DNA of 64,000 nt from JANMDS01 sp031430575 (GCA_031430575.1 JANPBT010000015.1:1-64000), one strand, 5' to 3'. Positions 42,043 to 51,625 are shown, counted from the first letter of the stretch. Program-made: numbers and translations. The notes: generated from the sequence alone by a model not told the origin.

Positions 42043-42981
42043 TCACCGCTTCGGCCAGTTGATCAACGCTACACCCGCGATGATGAGCGCGAGCTCGGCG
42101 AGCACGAGCGGGCTGGGGCGTTCGCTGAGAATGAGCATACCTAGCAACACCGAAAACCCGGCGCGCAAATAGCTTTGGCTGGCGACGCCCAAGGGCCCGA
42201 GCGTGCGCACGAGACGGAAATAAATCGTCATCGCAATCGCGGTGGAAAATACGCCAGAGAGCAGCATCGCGCCGATTGAGCGCGCGCTGGGTGCGAGCGT
42301 CCATGGTTTGTCGAGGAGCGCGAGCGGCAGTAACACCACTGCGGCGCAAAGCATAGTGCCCGTCGCGGTGACGAGCGCGGGCAGCGCGTTTAAGCGCTTG
42401 CCGTTGATGGCGGCGCAGGCATAGAGAAATGCGCCGAAGAGCACGGCCGCATAAGCCCATACTTGCGATACGCTCGCGCCTTGCAGTGATGCGGGCCCCA
42501 CGATTACCACGACGCCAGCAAAGCCAATAGCCGCGCCCGCAGCCTCGCGCCACGTAAAGGTTCTACTCATTAAAAGCGAGAGCGCCACCACGAAAAGTGG
42601 TGAAGTTGAGTTCAACACACCTGCCGTGCCGCTCGGAATAAATTGCTGCCCCCATGCGAGCACGAGCCACGCCAGCGAGCAATTCAAAAGCGATTGCACG
42701 ATCAGCGCTTGCCACAGCTCGCGACTGCGCGGAAAGACCAGGCCGCGCACTTTCATCATGCCAAATAGCAACACGCTGGCCACGAACACGCGCGAGGCCA
42801 TCAACGTAATCGGTGGCAAGGTTTCAAGCCCAATCTTGATCCACGTATAAGAAGATCCCCAGAGCAGGGCAAGCAGTACGAGCAGGGCGTATTCGCGAAC
42901 GAGAGGATGAGCCGAATTTGAAATGTTTTTTACCAGCGAAGCACAGTGCAACGTTGTAATGTATCGCGAGAGGGTAAACAC
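42043..42981 (-). CDS. EamA/DMT-superfamily transporter
   Basis: 312 residues with about ten hydrophobic segments. Features are LLVLLALLWGSSYTWIKIGLE, the mid-protein GTAGVLNSTSPLFVVALSLLM closing the first half's exchange, and LGPLGVASQSYLRAGFSVLLGM in the second EamA domain. The start is GTG at 42981, or an internal alternative codon nearer LVREYALL. The substrate is unknown. Only distantly like the EamA protein at 23.6 kb. Confidence 0.85.
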   Translation of the reverse strand: MFTLSRYITTLHCASLVKNISNSAHPLVREYALLVLLALLWGSSYTWIKIGLETLPPITLMASRVFVASVLLFGMMKVRGLVFPRSRELWQALIVQSLLNCSLAWLVLAWGQQFIPSGTAGVLNSTSPLFVVALSLLMSRTFTWREAAGAAIGFAGVVVIVGPASLQGASVSQVWAYAAVLFGAFLYACAAINGKRLNALPALVTATGTMLCAAVVLLPLALLDKPWTLAPSARSIGAMLLSGVFSTAIAMTIYFRLVRTLGPLGVASQSYLRAGFSVLLGMLILSERPSPLVLAELALIIAGVALINWPKR

Positions 42982-43191
42982 CGCGTTGGGAACTTCAGGC
43001 GCAAAACAGCGTGACTATTGTGGGAAAGTTACGATCGACTCCGGCGACGATCAATTGAGAAATCACCCTTCAAATTTCGGTAGCCTCTCCTCATTATGGG
43101 GGATAGCGTTTCGCCTTGATTATGAGTAATCTTCCTAGTGAGCAAGGCGCACTCGCGCGGGGCGGCCGGCTTGACGAGGAAGGGAGCAAAA

Positions 43192-43698
43192 GTGAAGTAC
43201 ACGACATACACGAAACGCATCTGCGTCGCGCTACCTGGCGTAATCAGCATCGCACTCGGCGCGCAACCCACGCAAACGCAGCGTTTTAATCATCCGCGCG
43301 CGCACGCGGAGTCGATCTCGCCAGCAGCGTTGCTCGCACTGCTAGACATCGATTCACATAGACGACTTTTTGTAGATGTACGCAGCGAGTTCCCTTCGAT
43401 ACAAGCTCGAAATCTCATCCATAATTTCGCGAACGTTCGATATAGAAATGGGAGCGGAGGCCAACTCAATACAAGTTTTGCGCTGGAAGTGGGGCAAGCG
43501 CTTGCAGCGAAGGGGCTCAGCGTTGGCGCCACGATTGTGCTCATTTGCGGTGACGGCGTGAGCAGTTCGGAAGCCGCACAATGGTTAGTCTGGGTCGGGC
43601 ATACTCAGGCAGTTTTTGTCCAAGGTGGCATAAGCGAATGGGTATTGACACAGAAAAACGACAGTAGTTTGATGATCCGACCGACGCCATTCCTTTGA
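43192..43698 (+). CDS. Exported rhodanese-like protein
   Basis: 168 residues. The frame runs back to 43138, but GTG 43192 has AAGGGAG upstream and begins a signal peptide (VKYTTYTKRICVALPGVISI, then ALGAQ). One rhodanese domain follows: SPAALLALLDID, LFVDVRSEFP, VLICGDGVSSSEAAQWL with the likely catalytic Cys, and VFVQGGISEWV. Rhodaneses carry sulfane sulfur; exported forms may handle periplasmic thiols. No sulfur-metabolism genes are adjacent. Confidence 0.8.
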   Translation: MKYTTYTKRICVALPGVISIALGAQPTQTQRFNHPRAHAESISPAALLALLDIDSHRRLFVDVRSEFPSIQARNLIHNFANVRYRNGSGGQLNTSFALEVGQALAAKGLSVGATIVLICGDGVSSSEAAQWLVWVGHTQAVFVQGGISEWVLTQKNDSSLMIRPTPFL

Positions 43699-43746
43699 GA
43701 AATTTGCACGCTGAAATGCGTTGCTTCCAACGCAGGGGTGCGCGCC

Positions 43747-44283
43747 TTAAAAGCTTGACCCCGGCTCAGTTAGGAATGCGGCTTCCTCCGCAGTTGTTTC
43801 GCGTCCGAGCGCAGTATTGCGATGCGGATACCGACCAAATCGATCGATGATGGCTTTGTGGCGAAGCTCAAAGTTGTGGTTGCTCGCAGGTGCTTTTTCC
43901 TGAAACAATCGCTCCGCCACTGCATGAATCGCCTTCGATTCGCTGTGCATGTAAGGCATGTAGAGAAACACGCGTTCATCGGGCGAAAGCGCGGCATCAG
44001 CCCCGCATGCAACGGCTTCTTGCGATAGCGCCACGGCTAAAGTATCGGCTGCAAACGCGCGGGCCGTCCCGCGATACATATTCCGCGAAAACTGATCGAG
44101 GACGATAATTTCAGCAAGCCGACCTTTCGGCTCAGCGCGCCATGCGAAGAGCTCGGCGCGCGAGGCTTGCTCATGAATCGCAGAAAAACGATTTGTGATT
44201 TGGGCATCAAACTCAGGCGCTACTTTCCACCACTGCAAAGGGGAAATTTCTTGAAACCAGAATTGAAGGATGGTGTTGTGCAT
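43747..44283 (-). CDS. DUF924 family protein
   Basis: 178 residues of the all-helical DUF924 family: ILQFWFQEISPLQWWK, GRLAEIIVLDQFSRNMYRGT, LSPDERVFLYMPYMHSES and FGRYPHRNTALGRETTAEE. The family has a TPR-like fold and no established function. No signal peptide. Confidence 0.92.
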   Translation of the reverse strand: MHNTILQFWFQEISPLQWWKVAPEFDAQITNRFSAIHEQASRAELFAWRAEPKGRLAEIIVLDQFSRNMYRGTARAFAADTLAVALSQEAVACGADAALSPDERVFLYMPYMHSESKAIHAVAERLFQEKAPASNHNFELRHKAIIDRFGRYPHRNTALGRETTAEEAAFLTEPGSSF

Positions 44284-44447
44284 GACGATCCCCGGATGCG
44301 ATACTTTTAGTTTAACGGAGGAAGATTAAAAAAGTCGCAATCGTAGATTGACGAAAAAGCATTGATTTTGCGCGTACTGGGTGGCTTCTAAAACCGCACT
44401 TAACTTTATTGCGTCGATTTACCCAGAGCCTGAAATCGCGCGTTGTG

Positions 44448-44843
44448 TCACAGCTTGATTCCAGAAAGCGACAAGACGATGCCTGCAAGCGCGAGAATGA
44501 GAAGCCCTAAAGTTGGGAAAAAAGAAAGCATGAAGCCAAGGCCACGCTTAGCGGGATCAGTGACATAAGCGCGCCAGAAGAGATGCCGCCCAATGATGTA
44601 AATCGCACCCAAACCCGCAACCCATGGCGCAGGCCAGTATTTGGCTGCCAAAAATAGCGCGGGCAGAAAGGCGATCAGCGTCTCAAGCGTATTCATCTGC
44701 ACGCGATACATGCGCTCAAAGCCCACATCGCCCGTTACCGCAGGCGCCTTCAGGCCAGACTTCTCGCGGGCGCGCCCGGTGAGCGCGCCGAAGGCAACAA
44801 ATTGAAGCACGGCAATCACTGCGACCAACTCGACGTATTGCAT
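44448..44843 (-). CDS. MAPEG family membrane protein
   Basis: 131 residues with four hydrophobic helices, as in the MAPEG (eicosanoid/glutathione metabolism) superfamily: RMYRVQMNTLETLIAFLPAL is the diagnostic segment, followed by GLGAIYIIGRHLFWRAYVTD and KRGLGFMLSFFPTLGLLI. Bacterial members are mostly uncharacterised; some have glutathione-dependent activity. Confidence 0.92.
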   Translation of the reverse strand: MQYVELVAVIAVLQFVAFGALTGRAREKSGLKAPAVTGDVGFERMYRVQMNTLETLIAFLPALFLAAKYWPAPWVAGLGAIYIIGRHLFWRAYVTDPAKRGLGFMLSFFPTLGLLILALAGIVLSLSGIKL

Positions 44844-45192
44844 TTTGTGTTCCTTATGAAGGGCTTGATTGATCGTCAGCCTTGTGTATCGCCAAATGCA
44901 TGATCATAGCCTAGTAGGGCGGGCATCCCGTGCCCACTTAACCGCTTAATTTTTACCAACATTTTGGTCGGATCAAGATTGCGCGGCTTCTCAATAAGCT
45001 TAAGTAAACAGATTTTTTGGCAACGTCATCGCGTAACACTTATTTAAAGTCGATTGGAAATGCGCGAACACATATTCCAAGAAGCGCTCCCTCATCATTC
45101 CCCCTTCCCGAAACATGAAGGGCAAGGTGAGGTGAAATACCTGCGGCGCAGTTTTGCTCAAAAAAGCAAGATTCTGCGCCGCAGGTATTTCG
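44844..45192. other. 349-bp intergenic region ending in a repeat hairpin
   Basis: No gene seen between the MAPEG start and the 3' end of the beta-lactamase-like gene. The right end holds the inverted repeat pair described separately. Confidence 0.6.
45134..45191. terminator. Hairpin from two inverted repeats, 18-bp perfect outer stem
   Basis: Arms 45134-45151 and 45174-45191 are perfectly complementary and hold a forward copy (45137-45154) and a reverse copy (45171-45188). A short inner stem (TTGCT/AGCAA) extends it. It begins 2 bases beyond the stop of the beta-lactamase-like gene. Confidence 0.7.
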
Positions 45193-46806
45193 CTAGAACA
45201 ACCGCGAATACAGCACTCCTGCGCAAACCGCAAGCCCAATCAGCAAATTGAAAATATTCCACCGACGCTTCGTCGCAGTGCGCGCGTCAACCCCTGGCTG
45301 CCAATAGAAGGCAAAGCCGATGAGCCCGGTCGTTGTGAGTAAACCGAAGGCGTAACGCATTGCACCAGGCGGCCACAATTCCGCCATCGCGACCAACGCG
45401 GTAAACATACCAAAAAAGAGCACCGTTAGCGCAAACTCCATAGGCGTGACGGGAAATCGTTTGTGCAGATACTTCAGGAAGCGGTTTGTGATGGGTGCTC
45501 CCGCGCGCAATTGTCTGGCCAGAAACGCATACGTGCCGAGCTGAAATATTAGATACGCGGCAACGAAAAAGAAGACGTATCGAAAAAGCGCACTCGTGTT
45601 GCTGGAGGATTTTGCGGGCTTGCTATCGTACTTTTCGTTCAGCAAGTGCAGCACGATGTGTTTGGTTTCGTTGTGGCCATTTGCAAGCGCAATCATTGTG
45701 CGTCCCGAAACGCGACTAAAGGCGAGCATGGAGCGAAACCCACCCGTGCCGCCGTTGTGCCACACGATCCAATCGCCGTGGGCAGTATGGGTCACCCACC
45801 CGAGCCCTTGCGCCATCGTCTGATTTAGTCCCTCAATCGTCTGCGGGCTCGCGATCATATCCGCAGCGCTTGGTGGCGTGCCAATCGCATCCGCACCGCG
45901 AAAGCGCACTTGCGCCGCGCCAGCATCAAATGGCGGCATGCCGCGCTGCGCTGCGTGCGCGATGCGAAGCAATGTCTCCGCGCTCATCACCGCAGCGCCT
46001 GCAGCATGAAGTGATTTAATGTGCCAATAGGGCACAGCGCTGCCGGTCATGCCGTAGCCCTGCGCGAGCAAGGCAGAATCAGGATCTACATGCGAAAATG
46101 TGACCTCCTTATCAGCAATACCTATCGGCGCGAGAAGTTCACGGCGAATGAGCGTTTCGTAGGGAGTTTGCGTCGCACGCTCTAACACCAACCCGAGCAG
46201 CCCAAAGCCGTAATTCGAATACTCACTCTTTATCGGTTTGTCTGCGCTGGGATTCCATCGCGCGCAATCTGACACCACGTGCTCGCGCGTCATCTGCGCA
46301 TAGGGATCATCTTTCAACGCATCAAAAACCGAGAAGAAAGTGGGTAGGCGTGGAAGCCCGCTCGTATGCGTTGCTAATTGCTCCAAGCGAATCCGCCCAC
46401 AGGCGCTGCCATTGAGCTCTTTAATCCACTTCTCCACCGGATCGGTGAGTGCAACCACCTTTCTACGCTCTAGCACCCCAAGCAAGCTGCCGGTGAGCGC
46501 TTTGGTAATTGAGCCGACTTCAAAATGGCTGCGTGGGGACATCGCTGCGCCATCTTTTCTTTCTACGCCTACCGATACAAATTGCGGCGTGTCGCCTTCC
46601 ATCCAGCCAACAACGATGCCTGTTGCCGAGCCTTCTTCAGCGAGCGATGCGGTGGCGAGCGCGCGCACGCGCTCGGCGTCGATGGGTGCGGGCGGAGCGG
46701 TGGTTTGCGCGAAGACGCACATCGCGCTCAGCGCAAAAAGCACGCATAACGAACGCACGATGTGCGCACGTATGCTGTGCAACCGAGCTGTATGGGTTAG
46801 GCGCAT
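45193..46806 (-). CDS. Beta-lactamase-family serine hydrolase with C-terminal membrane helices
   Basis: 537 residues. A signal peptide (RSLCVLFALSAMCVFAQ) is followed by a class C beta-lactamase/penicillin-binding-like domain. GSITKAL gives the S-x-x-K catalytic motif near residue 95, YSNYGFGLLG the Y-x-N motif, and WHNGGTGGFRSML the H-x-G region. The last 130 residues hold four hydrophobic helices starting at RYVFFFVAAYLIFQLGTYAF. Such fusions anchor the hydrolase in the inner membrane, facing the periplasm. The substrate is unknown: peptide, ester or peptidoglycan. Confidence 0.87.
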   Translation of the reverse strand: MRLTHTARLHSIRAHIVRSLCVLFALSAMCVFAQTTAPPAPIDAERVRALATASLAEEGSATGIVVGWMEGDTPQFVSVGVERKDGAAMSPRSHFEVGSITKALTGSLLGVLERRKVVALTDPVEKWIKELNGSACGRIRLEQLATHTSGLPRLPTFFSVFDALKDDPYAQMTREHVVSDCARWNPSADKPIKSEYSNYGFGLLGLVLERATQTPYETLIRRELLAPIGIADKEVTFSHVDPDSALLAQGYGMTGSAVPYWHIKSLHAAGAAVMSAETLLRIAHAAQRGMPPFDAGAAQVRFRGADAIGTPPSAADMIASPQTIEGLNQTMAQGLGWVTHTAHGDWIVWHNGGTGGFRSMLAFSRVSGRTMIALANGHNETKHIVLHLLNEKYDSKPAKSSSNTSALFRYVFFFVAAYLIFQLGTYAFLARQLRAGAPITNRFLKYLHKRFPVTPMEFALTVLFFGMFTALVAMAELWPPGAMRYAFGLLTTTGLIGFAFYWQPGVDARTATKRRWNIFNLLIGLAVCAGVLYSRLF

Positions 46807-47081
46807 CGTAATTCTGCCATCCTGATGTTGAGAAAAATATACATTTGCAGTGCCGATTGAGCCGCGCTTCCATCAAAACTTTGATCGCCCGCAAATGCAT
46901 TGCTCTCGCGCATTCATCCAACCAGCTGGCCTCAACGCGTATAGCGATTTATTTGGGTTGATCGCTTCGCGTTATGTTGCGTCTCACCGCACCCCACTCA
47001 ATCTCACCGCCGTGCGCTACGGTGGCGTCAAAAGCAAACCAATCAATTCTTTTGCCCTGGGGCAACCTTGTGGTGAGCGCA

Positions 47082-47099
47082 ATACCTGCGGCGCAGATT
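47082..47099 (+). repeat. 18-bp dispersed repeat, exact, touching the proA stop
   Basis: Exact forward copy whose last base coincides with the last base of the proA stop codon region (proA ends at 47099). Confidence 0.9.
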
Positions 47100-48364
47100 T
47101 AAGCCCGCAACGTGCCGTTCCCATAAACCACCCATTTTTGCGTGGTCAAGCCTTCGAGCCCGACGGGGCCGCGCACGTGCAGCTTATTCGTCGAGATGCC
47201 AATTTCTGCGCCCAAGCCATATTCAAAGCCATCGGCAAATTGCGTGCTCGCGTTGACCATCACCGAGGCGGAATCAACTTCGCGCACGAAGTGATTTGCG
47301 TTTGACAAATTTTCGGTGAGGATCGCGTCGGTATGGTGCGAGCCAAATTTTTCGATGTGGGCGATGGCCTCATCGAGCGAATCCACGATTTTGATGCTCA
47401 CGATCGGTGCTAAATACTCGGTAGACCAATCGGCTTCGGCCGCAATCTGCGCCGCAGGTATAAGCGCGCGGGTGCGCTCGCAGCCGCGCATCTCCACCTT
47501 TTTTGCATTGAAAATTTCAGCAACACGCGTGAGCACATCCGCGCGTGAGGCATGCACCAGTAGCGACTCCATCGCGCCGCAAACGCCATAGCGCCGCGTC
47601 TTCGCGTTGTCGATCACGCTCACGGCTTTATCGGCGTCTGCACTTGCATCCACATAAATATGGCAATTGCCGTCCAAGTGTTTGATGACCGGCACCTTCG
47701 CATCTGCAGCCACGCGTTCAATCAAGCTGCGCCCGCCGCGCGGGATGATCACGTCAACGTATTGATCCATCGTAATGAGCAAACCTACCGCTGCGCGATC
47801 GGTCGTGCCGATTAATTGCACGCAATCGCTCGGCAAGCCCGCTTGCAAAAGCCCCGCGTCGATGCAGGCGGCGATCGCGGCATTCGAGTGCTTCGCCTCT
47901 GAGCCACCGCGTAAGATCGTCGCGTTTCCAGACTTTAAGCAAAGCACCGCAGCGTCGAGGGTCACATTTGGGCGCGATTCATAAATCATGCCGATCACGC
48001 CAATCGGCGCGCGCATTTTGCCCACGCGAATACCAGACGGTCGTGAGACTAAATCGGTAATTTCACCCACCGGGTCTGGGAGCTTGGCCACTTGCCGCGC
48101 GCCCTCGGCCATTGCGGCGATGCTTTTCGGCGTGAGCGTCAAGCGATCTAGCAGCGCAGCGGAGAGCTCCGCTACTTGCGCCTCGCGCACATCCTCGGCA
48201 TTGGCTTGCAAAATCTGCGCTTCACATTTGAGGACGTGGGCAGCGATGGCTTCTAGCGCTGCGTTTTTCTCAGCCGTCGTCGCGCAAGCCAAGCGCCGCG
48301 CCGCCGCGCGGGCATTTGCTCCGAGCTGCAGCATATGGGTGGGAAGGTCGAATATCGTATTCAT
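47099..48364 (-). CDS. proA: Gamma-glutamyl phosphate reductase ProA
   Basis: 421 residues; second step of proline synthesis, reducing gamma-glutamyl phosphate with NADPH. Features are RVGKMRAPIGVIGMIYESRPN, LKSGNATILRGGSEA, IPRGGRSLIERVA, HLDGNCHIYVD, RRYGVCGAMESLLVH with the catalytic Cys, and the end EIGISTNKLHVRGPVGLEGL. proB is not adjacent. An exact repeat at 47444-47461 encodes IPAAQI at residues 302-307, between the catalytic and oligomerisation parts where the family is variable. Confidence 0.96.
   Translation of the reverse strand: MNTIFDLPTHMLQLGANARAAARRLACATTAEKNAALEAIAAHVLKCEAQILQANAEDVREAQVAELSAALLDRLTLTPKSIAAMAEGARQVAKLPDPVGEITDLVSRPSGIRVGKMRAPIGVIGMIYESRPNVTLDAAVLCLKSGNATILRGGSEAKHSNAAIAACIDAGLLQAGLPSDCVQLIGTTDRAAVGLLITMDQYVDVIIPRGGRSLIERVAADAKVPVIKHLDGNCHIYVDASADADKAVSVIDNAKTRRYGVCGAMESLLVHASRADVLTRVAEIFNAKKVEMRGCERTRALIPAAQIAAEADWSTEYLAPIVSIKIVDSLDEAIAHIEKFGSHHTDAILTENLSNANHFVREVDSASVMVNASTQFADGFEYGLGAEIGISTNKLHVRGPVGLEGLTTQKWVVYGNGTLRA
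47444..47461 (-). repeat. 18-bp dispersed repeat, exact, inside proA
   Basis: Read on the gene strand as ATA CCT GCG GCG CAG ATT (IPAAQI), codons 302-307. This is the only in-gene copy read in this frame. Confidence 0.9.
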
Positions 48365-48390
48365 CGACGCAGTTTAATCGGTGAGCCTTA

Positions 48391-48454
48391 CGCCTGATAC
48401 CTGCGGCGCAGATTTGTCGTAAATGTGGCAAATCTGCGCCGCAGGTATCAGGCG
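48391..48454. terminator. Perfect 26-bp hairpin from two exact inverted repeats between proA and rsgA
   Basis: Arms 48391-48416 and 48429-48454 are perfectly complementary around a 12-base loop and contain exact copies (48397-48414 forward, 48431-48448 reverse). It begins 2 bases beyond the rsgA stop and lies 26 bases ahead of proA, so it separates the two minus-strand genes. The pairing extends well outside the 18-bp words, so the whole arm was duplicated or is under selection. Confidence 0.75.
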
Positions 48455-48456
48455 AT

Positions 48457-49533
48457 TTACGCGCCACGCTTTTCTTGCAGCCGTATTCGACCCGCACGCC
48501 CACGCGCTTTCCATTGCGAGAGTTGCTTTTGACGATCTAGCGGGGTCATGGAATCGCGCTGTGATTCGCGCAGCAGTTTGTGGAAATTTTTAAGGCGATC
48601 TGCTGAGAGCGCTGCGCGAACTGCGCAATCGGGCTCATTTTCGTGAGCGCAATTGGCAAATTTGCAATGCGTTGCGAGCGCGGCGATGTCGGCGAAACTA
48701 TGGGTAAGCGTCTCCGCGTCGGTATCGGGTTGCAGCGTGCGCACGCCCGGGGTGTCGATAATGCATGCACCCTGCGCCAGCAAATGCAGCGTGCGTGCGG
48801 TTGTGGTGTGTTTACCGCGACTATCGTGGGCACGCACCTCGCCTGTGTCTTGCACGTTCGCCCCGAGCAGGCTATTGGTAAGCGTTGATTTTCCCGCACC
48901 AGACGAGCCTAGCAGCACCAGCGTATTTCCTGCGATGCAATAGGGAGAAAGCGCTTGCATTGTGCGCAAGCCGTCGCGGGCATCAAGCGTGATGATCGCT
49001 AACGCAAGCGGAACGCGCCCGTCGAGCTGGGCGCGCAGCGCTGCGACATCGGCGCAAACATCCGCTTTTGTCAGCACGAGCACTGGCATTACGCCTGCGC
49101 TCTGGGCAAGGCTCAAGTAGCGTTCTAGGCGACGGGGATTGAAGTCGTCGTCTAGCCCCATCACTAGCAGCGCAGTATCAACGTTGCTCGCCACTGGATG
49201 CCGCTTGCCGCTGCCGTCACGCCGCACCAAAGAATTGGTGGGCTCGATGCGTGCATGCACCCAGTATTCGCCTGCCGAATTCATCGTAAGCAACACCCAA
49301 TCGCCCACCGCAATCGCGGTTTGGAGCGCTTCCAGCGCACGGTGGAGCTTTGGCAGCAGGCGCGCAGGCAAGGCGCGAGCGCCATCGTGCACCAAAATGC
49401 GCTCACGCTGAACTTCTGAAACCCGCATTAATTTTGAGTTTGTATTGAGGCAAAGATCAGAGGCGAGCGCAGAAGACAGCATCGCCTGCGTGAGCCCGAC
49501 ACGCTGGAGCTGCGGATAATCAAATTCAATCAT
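48457..49533 (-). CDS. rsgA: Ribosome small-subunit-dependent GTPase RsgA
   Basis: 358 residues; circularly permuted GTPase acting late in 30S subunit maturation. An N-terminal OB-like part (GDWVLLTMNSAGEYWVHARI) is followed by G-motifs in permuted order: NVDTALLVMGLDDDFNPRRLER, VLVLTKADV (G4), LLGSSGAGKSTLTNSLLG (G1), GKHTTTARTLHLL (G2), IIDTPGVR (G3). A C-terminal zinc knuckle has C-x4-C-x-H-x5-C (CKFANCAHENEPDC). ATG 49533 matches usual family length; the frame upstream to 49674 is not supported. Confidence 0.94.
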   Translation of the reverse strand: MIEFDYPQLQRVGLTQAMLSSALASDLCLNTNSKLMRVSEVQRERILVHDGARALPARLLPKLHRALEALQTAIAVGDWVLLTMNSAGEYWVHARIEPTNSLVRRDGSGKRHPVASNVDTALLVMGLDDDFNPRRLERYLSLAQSAGVMPVLVLTKADVCADVAALRAQLDGRVPLALAIITLDARDGLRTMQALSPYCIAGNTLVLLGSSGAGKSTLTNSLLGANVQDTGEVRAHDSRGKHTTTARTLHLLAQGACIIDTPGVRTLQPDTDAETLTHSFADIAALATHCKFANCAHENEPDCAVRAALSADRLKNFHKLLRESQRDSMTPLDRQKQLSQWKARGRAGRIRLQEKRGA

Positions 49534-49896
49534 CAATGAAAATTCCCAATTCAGTTTGCGTGCGCGGTTCACGCGCGCACGAAGGCACCTAGCTTGCGCC
49601 AAGTATTTTTTTAAACAGTGGGAAGTTGCGCGCGAGAAGGCGTAGGCAAATGCGGTACGGACTATGGCAGCCAAGATCGCGAGGCGACGACGGTGAAAAT
49701 TCGCCGCGATTTACCGATCAATCGGAGAAACTCTCTAGACTGCTGCGCTCAACTTCAAAAGTGAGTGGGTTGGATTCATGGCAATCTCCTCTAATGAAAC
49801 TTGCAATCAGCGGATGATGACAGGTGATCGGCGTGAAGTCAATGATTCGGCCGTGCGCCGTATTTGGGCATATCGCAATTAATCTGCGCCGCAGGC
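49534..49896. other. 363-bp intergenic region upstream of rsgA
   Basis: Between the rsgA start and the pseudouridine synthase stop. It should contain the rsgA promoter, but no convincing boxes were found. A reverse repeat (49881-49898, ending GGCCT instead of GGTAT) overlaps the pseudouridine synthase stop. Confidence 0.5.
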
Positions 49897-49898
49897 CT
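49881..49898 (-). repeat. 18-bp dispersed repeat, exact core, altered end
   Basis: AATCTGCGCCGCAGG followed by CCT; its end overlaps the stop codon of the pseudouridine synthase gene at 49897. Confidence 0.8.
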
Positions 49899-50781
49899 AG
49901 CAAGCAAGCGCGAGCGACTGCTTGGATTGAAATCGACGTGCGATGTGATTTATAGGATCGAAAAAGATCAGCGATTTTGCTAGCAATTGCAGCGGTGGCG
50001 TGCGCACAAAATCTTCCACTGCCAGTTGCGGCAATAGTGTCGGATAAATGCGATCATTGCAAATCGGCGCGCCAATGCTGGCCATGTGTGCACGCAACTG
50101 ATGGCGCGCACCCGTGAGCGGCGTGAGTTGGTAGCGCGCGAGATTACCTTGCGTTTCGATGATCTCGATGCGCGTTTCAGTGTTCGGTTCGCCCTCGATA
50201 GTTTGGGCTTGCATGAATTGCGCGCTGCGCGCCAAGCGCGTGCGCAATGTCATTGGAAACTGCGCCGTAGGTAAAACGTGCTCGGCGTTGGGCGCGATAG
50301 CTTCGTAGATTTTCTTAACGTCACGTTTTGCGAAAAGCGTTTGGTATGCACCGCGCGTTTCCGGCTTGATGCAGAAAGCGACGATGCCTGCGGTATCTTG
50401 ATCGATGCGGTGGATTGGCGTTAACGTCGGAATTTTTAATTGCGATTGCAGTCGAAAAAGCAAGGTCTCACGTACGTAGCGACCCGACGGCACAACCGGC
50501 AAAAAATGGGGCTTATCTGCAACCACCAGCCATTCATCTTGAAAAAGAATTTGCGCTTCAAACGGGATGCGCGGCTCGTCGTAAACGTTGCGTTGATACT
50601 GAATGCGTTGACCTGTGACAAAAGACGAATCTGCGGCTAAAACTGCGCCGCAGGTATCAGTGATTTCTCCCGCGATGAAGCGGGCTTGCCAAGTCTGCGC
50701 TGTAATATGCGGGAAGCGCGCGCATAAAAAAGCGTGTAGCGTTTGCCATGCGCCTGCGCGCGGGCAGGCAACGATGCTCAT
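49897..50781 (-). CDS. RluA-family pseudouridine synthase
   Basis: 294 residues. The N-terminal part resembles an S4-like region (TAQTWQARFIAGEIT), and the catalytic domain has VVADKPHFLPVVPSG, the catalytic-Asp motif HRIDQDTAGIV (family HRLDxxTSG), FAKRDVKKIYEAI and the late RYQLTPLTGARHQLRAHMAS. Related proteins act on tRNA U32 or rRNA; the exact target cannot be told. Repeat copies are at 50640-50657 (TCGAV in the protein) and, degenerate, at 50257-50274. Confidence 0.9.
   Translation of the reverse strand: MSIVACPRAGAWQTLHAFLCARFPHITAQTWQARFIAGEITDTCGAVLAADSSFVTGQRIQYQRNVYDEPRIPFEAQILFQDEWLVVADKPHFLPVVPSGRYVRETLLFRLQSQLKIPTLTPIHRIDQDTAGIVAFCIKPETRGAYQTLFAKRDVKKIYEAIAPNAEHVLPTAQFPMTLRTRLARSAQFMQAQTIEGEPNTETRIEIIETQGNLARYQLTPLTGARHQLRAHMASIGAPICNDRIYPTLLPQLAVEDFVRTPPLQLLAKSLIFFDPINHIARRFQSKQSLALAC
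50640..50657 (-). repeat. 18-bp dispersed repeat, exact core, inside the pseudouridine synthase gene
   Basis: Encodes DTCGAVL starting at residue 42 (ACC TGC GGC GCA GTT), just after the S4-like segment. Confidence 0.85.
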
Positions 50782-50797
50782 GTGCGCATGCGCGGCG

Positions 50798-51625
50798 TTA
50801 AACGGCGTCGCCTAAGCGTTTGGCGCGGGCGAGCCGCCATTGTTCGTCGGGCGAATCGTTGTATACATCTTCCGCTGTCGTCGCGGTTTCATGTAGCGTA
50901 GCATCAAGTGCCACGCGATTATCAAAAACAAAACACTCGCCCTGCCAATCGTGCGCAGCATCGGGGATCGTTTGCAAATAATTCAAAATGCCGCCATCCA
51001 GCTCGATCGCTGCAATGCCGAGCGAGTGCATCCAAGCGCTGGTTTTTTCGCAACGAATCCCACCCGTGCAATACATTGCCACGCGCTTTCCTTCGCGCTG
51101 CCACTGCGCCGCGTTGGCTTCAACGTACGATGGAAAATCACGAAAATTATCGACCGCAGGATTAACCGCGCCGCGAAAATGCCCCAGTCGGTATTCAAAC
51201 GCATTGCGATTGTCGATCACCACCACATCTTGCGCGGCGAGCAAATCGCGCCACTGCGCAGGATGCAGCCGCGTGCCGTTGTGAGCGGTTGCGTCAACGT
51301 CTGGTAAGCCCAGCTCGACGATCTCGGCTTTTAAATGTATTTTCAATTTAGCGAAAGGCGGCGTGATGCAGTGGGTGCGCTTGAAGTGAATATCTGAAAA
51401 ACGTTGATCTTGCATTAGCGCATTTTGAAATGCTTCGATGGCTTCTGCCGAGCCTGCGAGCACGCCATTGATGCCCTCTGGCGCGATCAACACGCAACCG
51501 GTGAGCGCTCGCGCAATTTCACAGATCTGGTCTTTTACGCGCGTTGCATCATCGAGTTTTATAAATTTATAAAACGCGATATGGAAAATCTGCACTGCAG
51601 ATTTGTTCGATGCGCTCTCCGTCAT
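50798..51625 (-). CDS. trhO: tRNA uridine(34) hydroxylase TrhO (rhodanese-domain)
   Basis: 275 residues; oxygen-dependent hydroxylation of U34 in tRNAs (YceA/TrhO family). An N-terminal domain has GCVLIAPEGINGVLAGS and FKRTHCITPPFAKLKIHLKAE, followed by a rhodanese domain with VVIDNRNAFEYRLGHFRGAV and the active-site Cys in MYCTGGIRCEKTSAWM. The start overlaps the upstream VWA gene stop by 4 bases (ATGA), an unusual partnership. Confidence 0.93.
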   Translation of the reverse strand: MTESASNKSAVQIFHIAFYKFIKLDDATRVKDQICEIARALTGCVLIAPEGINGVLAGSAEAIEAFQNALMQDQRFSDIHFKRTHCITPPFAKLKIHLKAEIVELGLPDVDATAHNGTRLHPAQWRDLLAAQDVVVIDNRNAFEYRLGHFRGAVNPAVDNFRDFPSYVEANAAQWQREGKRVAMYCTGGIRCEKTSAWMHSLGIAAIELDGGILNYLQTIPDAAHDWQGECFVFDNRVALDATLHETATTAEDVYNDSPDEQWRLARAKRLGDAV